From Chytriomyces cf. hyalinus JEL632 (Eukaryota; Chytridiomycota; Chytridiomycetes; Chytridiales; Chytriomycetaceae), in assembly GCA_025435555.1 (NCBI GenBank), contig JAIWWG010000032.1, positions 248,001 through 312,000 of the forward strand: a stretch of 64,000 nt of DNA. The letters run 5' to 3'. Below the pieces are notes generated by a model. The model worked only from the letters and a program-made list of their open reading frames with translations, searched no databases and was not told the DNA's origin. A program made the translations under genes and the position numbers. Shown one piece after another: positions 1 through 11,332 of the stretch (position 1 is its first letter; each line of letters starts with the position of its first letter).

Positions 1-120
1 GCGCGAGTTCTCAGGAAAGGTCAAGAAAAAACGGTGAAAATCGTTCGATTCTATGTGGAAGGAACTGTGGAACAAGATATACACGAAGCCAGGGTGCAAG
101 CTTTAGATGCAGCTCGATGA
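1..120 (+). CDS. SNF2/RING helicase paralogue, C-terminal fragment (cut by window edge)
   Basis: An open frame enters from the left edge and stops with TGA at 118-120. Its 39 residues match, with only a few changes, the last residues of the intact helicase at 4717-7916. They include the helicase motif VI region (ARVLRKGQ) and the ending VQALDAAR. It is therefore the 3' end of another family copy lying directly upstream of the pseudogene at 341-3260 in the same orientation, so at least three copies stood in tandem. Whether the rest of this copy is intact cannot be judged from here. Confidence 0.85.
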   Translation, partial: ARVLRKGQEKTVKIVRFYVEGTVEQDIHEARVQALDAAR

Positions 121-340
121 AGCTTCTGCCGAAGCGTGTCCATGAAGGTGGTGGAATAATATGGAAGTGAAAGTGCTTGCCTGGGCAAGGTTCTTTGGTC
201 AGCGCAATAAATTGCACATTTTTGTTTGTGATGGTCAGTTGCGCATGCGACGTTCTGTGCTGTGCTTATGTATTTTGCATGTCCGAAACTTTGCAACGTT
301 TTTCTTGATCAACTTTTCTCTCGTTTGGACTTTCATCAGC

Positions 341-3260
341 ATGGGTGCTGGCTCGATCACTGCCGCTGCTGGGCCATCTGCTGCATCTGCCCCGCTTCCA
401 GTCCCAGCCACTGCTAATGCACTCAGCAGCTCCCTCACCTTTGAGGTTGAGAGTGATGAGGATCTTACGGCATTCATCGGCAACAACTCCAGCACAAACG
501 ACAATCAACTCGAAGGCGATCATATAGAACTCGCCGTGTTCATGACCCAAGCTTACTGGATCAACTACGAGCACTGGCCGAAGGAGCTCTCGGCAGCTAT
601 AAAGCGCATCATCAACTTTCATCCTTGGTTTATGTATCCGATTTCACAGGGAGATACGGTCGAAAAGAGCATCAACTTGTTGATCGGTGAAGAACTGAGT
701 ATACTTACAGTTTGCGACTGTGTTTTCAACGTTTTGCTCAAGCTCGCACGCTATGCGCAAGACGATAGACTTGTGGATATCGAGTTGCATGTTCGATGGA
801 AAGACAACGACAGTGCCGCTTTAAAGACGCCAGAAGCACTAAAGCGAATTCGTGCAGATGTACTGGACAAATGGTGCGGGGCATTTTCATTTGTCGAGAA
901 CGAGTTAGTCTGAACTCACACAGTGGAGGGAGGTGTCGATTCAACACTCTCAACGCTTACAGTGCCTGCAACATTCGATATTGCGCTATGTGTTGGGAGT
1001 CCAAGATATTCATCAAACGGGACACAGATTCTCGGCAAGCGCGAAACGTGACTTCTGGAATCATTGCGGCATGCAGCGCACTGTCTTTCAGTTGTTATAG
1101 TATCCAGAGGCTCAATACCATCTCCTGCATACCCTCAGGACAAACCTGGCGTTGGGAAAACAGTCACAACACTTGCCCTTTGCCACTCGCGTCCATTCTC
1201 AAACCAATCCTTTTTGTACTCCATGCGCAACGGCATGTTCCGCTCAAAAGCCACCCTCATCCTTGTCCCAAATAACATTGCTAACCAGTGGGAGCAGGAG
1301 ATCCGCAAATGTCTGGGAGATTCTGTCTCGGTGATTCAAATGAAGGGCAAAGCAAATTACGCAAAGACAAGCCTGCAAGATATTGTCAGCTGCGACTTCT
1401 TAATTGTGTCATATCAATTAATCGTCAACCCCGCCTATCGAGGCGCCAAACAACAAAGTGACCGTTACCTGTCATACTTTTACAGAAAATTCGATCTCGA
1501 AGACTTTGCTGCCAACCGCGAGAATTTTGTGACTAGCCACAAAAACGGGGACTTTGCCTTCACGTGGCGTCATTTCCACCGCATTGTGTATGATGAATTG
1601 GATGAAGTTCTTGACAAGCAAAGCGCCATCGTGAATCAAGTCCTGCACCTGTCCGCTGACTTTTTGTGGGGATTGACGGGGACTCCCACCTTTGATTGCA
1701 TGAATACAATTCGTTGGTATGCTGATTTCTTGAGCCTCGATGCAACGCACAGGTGGCTGGCTCCGCACCTGGAGATGTTTCAGTTCATTTAGAACCGTGT
1801 CAGACGGAACGAGCCAGACGTGATATACCCACCACCTGTCTTTGAGATTTTCAGCCGCCGTCAGACTCCCATAGAGCGCGCATTCTATCAATCCTGCATC
1901 CATTCTGATTTGGAGAATCTGCTGATGCTGTGCAACCACTATCAGATTGGGAGAGAAGGAGCCAACCTCGGAGTTCATGCTGCAATGTCGATTGAAAGAG
2001 TCACTCAAATGGTCCAAAAGAATCGCGTATCAGAAATGGCGGACTTGAAAAATCAGATTTCACGAATGGAAGACGACGCCAAGGAGCTTCAAATCACATT
2101 GAATGACCCGGATACCAAGCGCGTTGCAAACATCAAAACTAAGGAAGCAAAAATCGAGACCATCAAAGTCGAAATTGACGAGACGCGCATCCAACTGACA
2201 TCGATTCAAGCACAGTTTAATTTTTTCGAAAACTTTATGAATACGTATTTATCCAAAGAAGGACAGAAGATTGAATGCAGCGTGTGTCTGGAGGAAAACG
2301 TGCAAGGCGAGATTGGCATCGTGCCATGCGGGCATTCGTTCTGTGGAGAATGCGCTGATGCAATCTCGGCGCAAGGAAAGTGTCCCAGTTGCCGCGAAGT
2401 TTTCAAGGTGGTGGAGGTAATGAAGGCGCTACCACCTCCAGCAAATGAACCTGTGCTTGAATATCCCAATATCGAGGATGAAGATACGGCTGACGCGAAA
2501 AATCTGGATCACTATATGGTGCGGCAGCAGTCATGCTTGAAGCATTTTGTTTTGCTCAGCATTTAACTATTTTGACAGTTTGGATCCAAGATTCGCGAAG
2601 TGGTCAAGTACATCAAGGAAGAAAGCATCAAGTCGGACGACTACCGATTCCTTGTATTTATTCAGTTTTCAGACCTGGCAGATCTTGTCTCGGCAGCTCT
2701 GAAAACCTATGGACTGTCAACAACGCGAGTCAAACAAGGTTGGAAGCAGCGAGAAAAATCCCCTTAGAGTGTTTCGCGCAGGCCGGTTTTGACAGGCTGC
2801 AGATGCTGCCGAAAATAATACTGTTCTGGCTGAAGTATCCGAGCCAGCGGTTAATCTTTTAGATCACAAGGGTAAAGGCAAGCGTGTTGCAGAGGAGGAG
2901 CCAGATCGACGACTGAACTCCCAAGCAAGTAAAGCGGAACAAACCCGCCCAAAAACCGGTCAAGGTGCTCATGCTCTCTGCACGTGATTCAGTGAGTGGA
3001 TTGAATCTGACGGAAGGTGAGTATTGGAGATTATACTGCAATGGATGCTGAAACTGACGGCAGCGCCGCACTCCATCATCTTGCATCCGTTTGTGTCTGA
3101 GAAGGAAGAAAATGCCGTTGCGTCTGAACAGCAAGGCATCGCCCGGGTTCTCAGGAAAGGTCAAGAGAAAACGGTGAAAATCGTTCGATTCTATGTGGAA
3201 GGAACTGTGGAACAAGATATACACGAAGCAAGGGTGAAAGCTTTAGATGCGACTCAATGA
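341..3260 (+). pseudogene. SNF2/RING helicase pseudogene (tandem copy)
   Basis: This aligns along its length with the intact gene at 4717-7916, beginning MGAGS at 341 and ending at 3260. It is broken several times. TGG has become TGA at 911-913. About 150 bp before motif I is missing near 990-1000. The first intron has a GC instead of a GT donor. CAG has become TAG at 1790-1792. The helicase-C part is shifted out of frame near 2757, where a stop follows. The RING finger near 2277-2400 still keeps its Cys/His pattern, and the DExH-like box reads DELD. The decay looks fairly young, because long stretches remain translatable. A truncated protein from 341-913 is possible but unlikely to have helicase activity. 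Confidence 0.88.
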
Positions 3261-3570
3261 GTGTCCTGGTGGAGTTGATTTATGAAAGACGGTGGAAAAC
3301 ATGAAACTGAATGCGGTTGTGTGTGTGATTAAGGTGTCACGACTGCTGCGCAATGCCCTTTTGGTTGCCGAACCTTCTTGCATAATGTTTCTTGACAGCA
3401 TGTAAAATGATTATATCCAGACTTGTGATGGTTGGTGACTGTTGCAATTGGTTTTTGGGTGTCCGAAAACGCAGCCTCTGTTGCTTCACTTACTTTTTGC
3501 GCCAGATCGATGCCATATCTTGAAGTGCAATCGTCACAATAGGTCGGCTAGGTCGGAAGTGGATTGGACG

Positions 3571-3597
3571 GTTCAAGCTGTGGACGGGGCTCGATGA
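3571..3597 (+). pseudogene. Possible relic of the helicase C-terminal tail
   Basis: Nine codons read VQAVDGAR and then TGA, close to the VQALDAAR ending of the family. The bases after the stop also resemble those after the stop at 118-120 (a tga..gtgg.gga pattern). This suggests one more, almost erased, 3' end. The match is short and could be chance. Confidence 0.35.
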
Positions 3598-4716
3598 ATG
3601 TGCTGGTGGAGTGGGTCCTTGAAGTCGTTGGAATTATTTTGTAAACCGGAAGAGTTTGTCTGAATAATGTACATTCCATGACTGCTGGGTTGTGGAAGTT
3701 GGGTTGGCAATGCTCTTTTGGCCAAAAAAAACTGTCACGTTGCAGTCCTTGAATATTTTTCGAAGAAGTCGAAATGCTGGAGGAAGGCCGCAATTGCATA
3801 AGTTGCATGGACTTTGTACATTGCCGAACGCAGAGGCAATGATGGCGCGCTTTTGGCACCAGAGAGTATAGAACGTGAGAACACGCACGCGAAGTGCTTT
3901 GTGCATGGACGGACTGCCAGGTTACGCTTGAGTTAATTGCGCTCGTGAGGATGGGAACGGCGAAAGTGACAACGCAGAGTCTATCCTTTCTGCTGATGAA
4001 GGAACTGCGCTGCTTGAAGGCAAGTTCGCACGGTATGCGCGAGGACTCTCGTTTGATGCAAGCGTGCGGCTGGGTGGAGGATTGGAGTACATAGAAAGAA
4101 GGGTCGAGCTAACGGCGCCGCAACGTTCTTAGCCAAAAGGCCGTGCTTGGAAGCAGATGGAACCGGGCGGCTGAAGGAATTGTGGGTCCACTCCAGGCCC
4201 CAGCGGCCAACTCCCCCGCCATAGGCACCCACGGCAAACCCACGGAAAAGGCGCCGACGTAGTGGAAGGAGCAACAAGCAAAACTGAGCACGAAAAACAA
4301 GCGTGTTTTGTAACCACAGTCCGCCCAAATTTTTCTTAATTTCAGCGGGCCGTTTTGCACAAATTGTTTTTGCATGTCCGAAAACGCCTTTTCTTTTTTC
4401 TTGTTCCTGGAGCAGCGACAGCCACGATTGGTGCGGATTCGATCAGACGGCTACGCACCCAGCTGTGCTCAAACAGACGGTCCCAAACGCAAATGATGAA
4501 ATGAAAGAACATCGAGCTGACGTCAAGCAAAGAAGCGGCCTTCAGTTGAGGTGGACTCCCACTCAGGCCAATCGCATTGTCGCTCGGTCATCTGAGAAAC
4601 GACCATTGCTTCCTCCCTCAAGCAGGGAAATGGAAAGAAGTGAGGTTGCCCAGCTTGCTGTGCTTTCAGCTCAAAACCATTTCTGAACATTTTATCTGGT
4701 TTGGAATTTTATTACC
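3598..4716 (+). other. Spacer between helicase copies, no gene recognised
   Basis: Short frames on both strands show no family I know. A short phrase near 4375 (catgtccgaaa) also occurs near 279, upstream of the pseudogene, so part of this spacer is probably duplicated 5' flank. No rRNA, tRNA or terminal repeats of a mobile element were seen. Confidence 0.5.
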
Positions 4717-7700
4717 ATGGGCGCTGGTTCCGTCACTGTCGCGGCTGGGCCATCTTCTGTGTCCGCTCCACCTTCAGCCCCAGTCGCTGCCAAGATACTC
4801 AGCCGCTCCCTCACCTTTGAGGTTGAGAGTGATGAGGATCTTGCGGCGTTCATGGGCGACAGCTCAAACAAGCACAGCACGGCTGACGATCCAGCCGAAG
4901 ACGATCATATCGAACTTGCCGTGTTTATGGCTCAAGCGCTTTGGGTCAAATACCAGCACTGGCCAAAGGAACTCTCGGCTGTCATGCCACTCCGTTTTTG
5001 GGCAAAGTATTTCTATGCGAAGCGCAGCATCAACTTGCACTGTTGGTTTGCGCATCCAATTCCGCAGGAAGATACAGTCGAAAAGAGCATCGTCTTGTTG
5101 ATCAGACAGGAACTGATGATACAAACAGTTTGCGGGGCCAATTTTAATGTCTTGGTCAAGCTTGCGCGCAATGTGCAAGACGATAGACTTGTGGATATCG
5201 AGTTGCATGTTCGATGGAGAGATAACGATATAGAAGCACTCAACACTCCAGAAGCATTGGAATACGAATTCGTGCAAATGTATTGGGCAAACGGCGGTGC
5301 ACCTGTCGTGATTGTCGAGAACGAGTTAGTCTGGACTCATACAGCGGAAGGAGGCATCGATTCCACACTCTCAACGCTTACAGTGCCTGCAACATTTGAT
5401 ATTGTGCCATGTGCTGGACCCTCCGAGCCGTTTGCGTTGGAATTGTTTGACTATCAGCTGCGAACTTTGGCATGGATGCAAGGAATCGAAGATCGGGAAC
5501 AGTCTCTGTTTTATGCGCCGAATTTGTTTCCAGTGGATGATGGTACTGGTGACATGTGGTTTGATTTGGAGTCCAAGTCTTTCATGAAAAGGGACTTGGA
5601 AGCCCAGCAATCGCGAAACGTGACTTCTGGAATCATTGCGGTATGTACTACATTTCCACTTTGTTGTTTCAGCATCGAGCTGCTCAGTATCATCTCTTGT
5701 ACTCAACAGGACAAACCAGGTGTCGGCAAGACAATCACAACACTTGCCCTTTGCCATTCGCGTCCTTTGAAGGACCAAAACTTTTTGTACTCCATGCACA
5801 ACAACATGTTCCGTTCAAAAGCCACCCTCATCCTTGTCCCAAACAACATTGCAGACCAGTGGGAGCAAGAGATCCGCAAATGCCTGGGAGACTCCGTCTC
5901 GGTGATCCAAATGAAGGGGAAAGTGAACTACACAAAAACAAGCTTGAAAGACATTCTCACCTGCGACTTCGTGATTGTATCATATCAATTCCTTGTGAAC
6001 AAGGCCTACCGAGGTGCGAAAGAAAGTGGCCGTTATTTGTCAAACTACGGCAAAAACTTGGATTTGGAAAACTCTGCTGCCGACCGGCAGAAATTTGTGA
6101 CAATTCGCAAAAAGGGAGACTTTTCTTTGACGTGGTGTCATTTTCACCGAATTGTGTGCGATGAATTTCACGAAGTGCTGGATAAGCAAGAGTCTGTCAC
6201 AGACCAAGTCCTTCAGCTGTCTGCCGACTGTTTATGGGGATTGACGGGAACCCCCACCTTTGATTCAATGAGAGTAATTTGTCGCTATGCGGATTTCCTC
6301 AACCTTGATGCAACAAAAAATTGGCATGCCCCTCAACTGGAGATGTTTCGGTTCATTCAGAACCGTGTCAGACGGAACGAGCCAGATGTGACGTATCCAC
6401 CACCTGTCTTTGAGACATTTAGTTGTCGTCAGACTCCGATTGAACGCGCATTTTATCAATCATGCATTCATTCTGGTGTGGTGAATCTGCTGAAGCTGTG
6501 CAACCACTATCAGATTGGGAGAGAAGGAGCCAACCTCGGAGCTCATGCGGCAATGTCCATTGAAAAAGTTACCCAGATGGTCCAAAAGAATCGCGTTTCG
6601 GAAATGGCAGACTTGGATGACAGAATAACTCGAATGGAGGAGGAAGGAGAGGAATTACGAATTACGCTCGATGAGTCTGATGTCAAGCGTGCGGCAAACA
6701 CCAAGGCCGCAGAAACAAAAATCAACACAATCAAACTCAAGGTCGCAGAGATGCGCGTCAACCGAGCATCCATCCAGGCTCAGTTCAACTTTTTCGAAAA
6801 CTTTGTCAACACGTACTTGTCCAAGGGAGGACAGAAGATTGAATGCAACGTGTGCTTGGAGGAGGATGTGCAAGGCGAGATTGGCATCGTGCCATGCGGG
6901 CATTCGTTCTGTGGAGACTGTGCTGATGCAATCTCGACACAGGGAAAGTGTCCCAGCTGTCGCGAACAGTTCCAGGCGGGGGAAGTGATGAAAGTGCTTC
7001 CTCCTCCAGCTGTTGAACCCGCGCAGGAAACTATCGGTGGCGAGGAGGCAGATGTGGAGGATGACTCCGAAAATCTGGATCCGAACATGGTATAGTTGCA
7101 GCCCTCATTTTTGCGACGCGATCAATTTGCTTATCATTAAACTGCTTTCGACAGTTCGGATCCAAGATTCGCGAGGTGGTCAAGTACATCAAGGAAGAAA
7201 GCATCAAGTCAGATGACCATCGATTCATTGTATTTATTCAGTACTCAGATCTTGCCGACCTTGTCTCGGCAGCTCTGAAAACGTACGGACTATCGACTGC
7301 GCGAGTTAAGAACGGCTGGCAGCAGCGAGAGAAAGCGCTTCGACTGTTTCGTGCGGGCCTTTCGAAACCTGCTGCAGAGAAGATCGAAAATACCGATACT
7401 ATTCTGGCCGAAATATCCGAGCCAGTGATTGATCCTTTGGATCCCAAAGGAAAAGGCAAACGGGTTGCGGAGGAGCAGCCAGAAGCAGTATTGAAAACTG
7501 CAAAACAACTGAAACTGAATAAACCGGCCCAAAAGCCGGTCAAGGTGCTCATGCTCTCGGCGCGCGATTCAGTTAGTGGATTGAACCTGACAGAAGGTAA
7601 GGCATTGGACCCACTGCCGACCATGGTTTTTAAGTTGTCGCTTTATTTCCTACGGCGAATTGTCGACTGTGCGTTATATGTTCGCTGAGTTTGAATGCTG

Positions 7701-7916
7701 ATTTTTTCTTTTTTCGCAGCATCTCACTGCATCATCTTGCATCCGTTTGTGTCTGGGAGGGAAGAAAACGCAGTTGCGTCTGAACAACAAGGGATCGCGC
7801 GAGTTCTACGTAAAGGTCAAGAAAAAACGGTGAAAATCGTTCGATTCTATGTGGAAGGAACTGTGGAGCAAGGCATGCACGAAGCAAGGGTTCAAGCGTT
7901 GGATGCGGCTCGATGA
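4717..7916 (+). CDS. SNF2-family helicase with embedded RING finger (SHPRH/RAD5-like)
   Basis: Four exons (4717-5640, 5710-7089, 7155-7596, 7720-7916) give about 980 residues. Motif I is assembled by the first splice as GIIADKPGVGKT. Motif II is CDEFHEVLD and motif III is LTGTPT. A coiled coil follows, then a C3HC4 RING finger around residues 685-730 (CNVCLEE, CGHSFC, CPSC). The helicase C half carries motif V (SARDSVSGLNLTE) and motif VI (ARVLRKGQ). A RING between the two helicase lobes is the layout of SHPRH, Rad5 and Rad16 ubiquitin ligases that remodel DNA or chromatin. The protein is shorter than SHPRH and lacks visible histone-reader domains. The first intron is 69 nt and stopless, so retention would add 23 residues inside motif I. 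The start is shared with the pseudogene. The exact subfamily is inferred. Confidence 0.85.
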
Positions 7917-8035
7917 CCAAGAGTTTGGTGCTTCATTTTGGAGGCTACAGTTTGTGCTTCTTTGTGTTCATGCGCGGTTCAAGCCGCAATAAATTTGTTT
8001 TATCAGGTTCTGTGGTTTCGCCGGTCAGACGGATT

Positions 8036-11000
8036 TTAATGCAAAGCACTCCCTCCTCCGCTATCTCCATGTCCGCCATGCCTTCCGTGACCTCCATTTG
8101 CCTTTGCAACTCCAGCCCGGACTGACGGCGCCACACGAATCTTCATTACTGGCTTCATTGGACCCAACTGGGCGTCATTGCTATCAAGATCGGCAACACC
8201 CGACGACGGGTCCTCCAACTGTCGCATCCACATTTGGTAATACGTACCAATCCATCCCATCTCCTCAGTTTCTCCAACCTTGAATTTCCCATCCGGCCCA
8301 CTTAACGACGCACGTTTTTCTCCGGCAGCCAAAAGGTCCAAATGCGTGCCCTTTTCTATAATTTTTCCGTCTTTCATGACAATGATGCAGTCGGCATCAA
8401 CAATTGTGCTTAACCGGTGAGCAATCACAAGCGTGGTTCGGCGGGATGTGAGTTCCGTCTAGGATCGCTGGATAAGTGCTTCCGTGGTATTGTCCAGGGC
8501 TGAAGTAGCTTCATCCAAAAGAATGCTTGAAGAAAAAAATGGGTTAATTTCGTGAACGTCGGAAGGAGGAAAAAACCAGTGATTACATTTTGGGGTCCTT
8601 GAGCAATGTGCGCGCAATTGCCACTCTCTGTTTTTCACCTCCACTGAGTCGTAACCCGCGCTCGCCGACTTTTGTTTCGTATCCGTCGGGGAATGCCAAA
8701 ATCTTGTCGTGAATCTGTGCCTTTTGCGCAGCTTGCTCGATTGCTGCCATGCTGGCGTTGGTGTCTCCGTATCCAATGTTGTATCCAATGGTATCGTTGA
8801 AACAGACTGTATCTTGTGGAACTACTCCAATAGCGCGTCTCAGAGAAGATTGGGTCATTTTGCTGATGTCTACAGAATCAGAATTTTCGAATCTGGTGAG
8901 TTTGGCGGTTGGTGGAAAGAGATACTCACCTTGGCCGTCGATTAGAATTCGACCCGACTGGGGATCATACTAAATTGTGCAGAATATAAATGATGAGCAA
9001 ATCAATCCGCGAAAAGCATGAAAGCAAACGATCTTACAAAGCGGAAAAGGAGTCTGAAAACAGTCGACTTGCCGCTGCCACTTTGTCCAACAAGAGCGGT
9101 GGTAGTTTTGGCAGGGACAATGAAACTTATGTTCTGCAGTGCAGGCTGACGCGCATCGTACGCAAAAGATACGTTTTCTAAGGGAACGTCAGTCAGTCAC
9201 AGAGATACCTAACATTGACGTGGGAAGACGAACCAAACTTAATTTCTCCGTCGGAGCAACTCATATCCCTCGCAAACTCTTCATCTTTTACTGCTGCGTT
9301 TTCGTTGAGCAGATCGAACATGCTTTCCATGTCAATAAAGTTCTGAATAAACCAAAACTCAGAATTCGCAAGAACAGCAAAACGCGATGGGTGCAAACCT
9401 GCTGAATGACGCGGTAATACGTTCCAAAAAAGTTGAGCGGCTGATACAATTGCACAATGTACGTAATGAACATGATGAAATCTCCGACAGTCAGCTCCCC
9501 CCTAACAACCCGTCCGGCGCAAAGTAAACTCCCGCATGCCAGACCTACTGTGATGACCGTGTTTTGCGCCATGTTGAGGAGGGTCAGAGACGCGCTAGAT
9601 TTCCAGTCTGCATTTTGGTATTCAAGAATGCTCTTTTCGAATCGGTTGACTTCATAGTTTTCATTGTTGTAGTATTTGACGGTTTCGAAGTTGAGAAGCG
9701 AGTCGACAGCTCTTGCGCGGGAGGAAGAATCAAGCTGTGTGCCGAATTAACTCAAGTTTAGCAAGAAATTTTGGGAGCTGAGAAATGAAGTAAAGCTGAC
9801 CGCGTTCATTTCCCTTCGAAACTTTGTTCGCCATTCTGTTATAACCACCGTCATTGTCACATACAGTACCATCGTAGAGAGTACAATCAGCCCGGTCAAG
9901 TAGTCGAACATGTAAATGAACCAAAACACGGCAATGAAAATATCGACAAAGATGGGAATAATGTTGAACACGATTGCATTGAGTAATGAGCCCACGGAGC
10001 TCGTTCCACGGTCCATCACGCGAAGAACTGGTGAGGTAGAGTTACTTGCGAATTCGAAAAAAGCGCTCTGCAACGCTGAGTCCATACCTTCTCCAGTCTT
10101 TCGATTGATGTGAAATTGTAAGCTCAGCGAATGTAAATGTCTCAACATCTGAACTGATATTTCCCTCGTGTTGAACTGGCTCACTGGAATCCAACACAGG
10201 GACTGCAGCGACGAAATGACACCCACGCCACTCTGCAGATATCTCAATGAGCAAAATGCAAGAACTGCTCCCCACGCATAATACGGCGACCGGGATTCTT
10301 CCGGTGGCAGGTACGTCAGTGTGTCCACAAGCATCTTGTACTGCAGCGGTACAATCACATTCACAATTCGTCCACATACAAGCAGACCCATACAAAGGCC
10401 AACCATGGACTTCAGATACAATCCGCGAGGCATCAGAAACGGAAACAATTGCCGCATATGTTTGAATGTCTTGGCCCAAGAGGATGTTGATTCCGTGCGT
10501 CTGTCCTCCCCCAACAACGCGCTTTCCTCATCAGCACCACTCCCTCCAAACGGCATTCGCAGCATAACGCACGATCCGCATTCAACAATGCACCGAGCAG
10601 CCAGCAATCCCAGAAACATCCAATCTGTCTTTGTAAGATCGCCAATAGCAACACGATTCGAAATCAGACTCGCTGCAATGAGCGAAAGTTGCGCCGCATC
10701 CAGCACGGCTCCTGCAATCCAGGCACCTCGCACAACACACCATAGTCGGATTCGCCCCCACAATGATCTCGATGGGTCCCAGTTCCCCACGATGAAATGA
10801 GCCACGGACAAGGCCGTCCATCCAAACAATACAAGGCCATCGCACGCAATGCCGGTTCGGGAACGACCTCGGCGTAAATCGAGTCCGCTTGAATCGGTAT
10901 CCACCGCGTCCAAGATCAGGATAAAACCTGTGAGAATGAGCAGACCACTCGAAGACTGCATATGCTTCGAAAGAGACGGGCCGTGGTTGACAGTGTTTGA

Positions 11001-11096
11001 TGTTCGTCTGATCAAACCCAGAAGGCCAACCAGGCCAAATAGGGAGATCAGTGCCGCTGCGGATACGTCCAGAACGTCGACAAGGGCAGCTTCCAT
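8036..11096 (-). pseudogene. ABCB6/HMT1-like half transporter, copy A, with in-frame stop
   Basis: Eight exons on the minus strand: 10088-11096, 9801-10027, 9399-9734, 9234-9342, 9038-9177, 8930-8969, 8587-8869 and 8036-8525. All phases agree with copy B at 18931-21831. The protein would have an N-terminal membrane domain, a six-helix ABC membrane domain and one nucleotide-binding domain (Walker [19 protein letters not shown]). TAG at 8461-8459 replaces a sense codon shortly after the D-loop. Translation should stop at residue 736 of 877 and lose the H-loop (IAHRLST). The frame beyond the stop remains open to 8036 with a His/Gly-rich tail, so the nonsense change is recent, or is a sequence error. 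An upstream ATG at 11162 is an alternative start. The intron at 10028-10087 is stopless and in frame. The family exports porphyrins, metal chelates or thiol conjugates. Confidence 0.8.
10088..10924 (-). repeat. Near-identical inverted segment, arm A (ABC exon 1)
   Basis: This part of copy A exon 1 matches 19103-19942 on the opposite strand almost base for base. Only a few substitutions and one extra glycine codon in arm B were seen. The match stops at the exon 1/intron 1 junction. Downstream exons differ at many amino acids. Confidence 0.85.
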
Positions 11097-11332
11097 GCGT
11101 TGCAGTGTTTGTTTTTTGTTTTTTCGTGGGTTGTTTTTTGACCACTCTGACACACCGGGCAACTACCGATCACAGCATGAATAAAACCTTATTTTTGATC
11201 GATATTTTACTCTTGAAAAAGGAAAGTCTACTTCCACGCATGTTCACGCGAAATACAAAAACGGAAACGCAAAAAAAAAAAAGTGTCAACAGAATGTCAA
11301 AAGATACAAACAATGCCAGCATATTTCAACAA

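Noticed and set aside
4303-4686. A 127-codon plus-strand frame before the intact helicase
   Set aside because: No domain or conserved splice junction was found. Composition is like the rest of the spacer and the frame stops before the helicase start.
8459-8461. Stop-codon readthrough or recoding in ABC copy A
   Set aside because: No selenocysteine or readthrough context was seen and copy B has a sense codon at this place. A nonsense mutation or base error is simpler.
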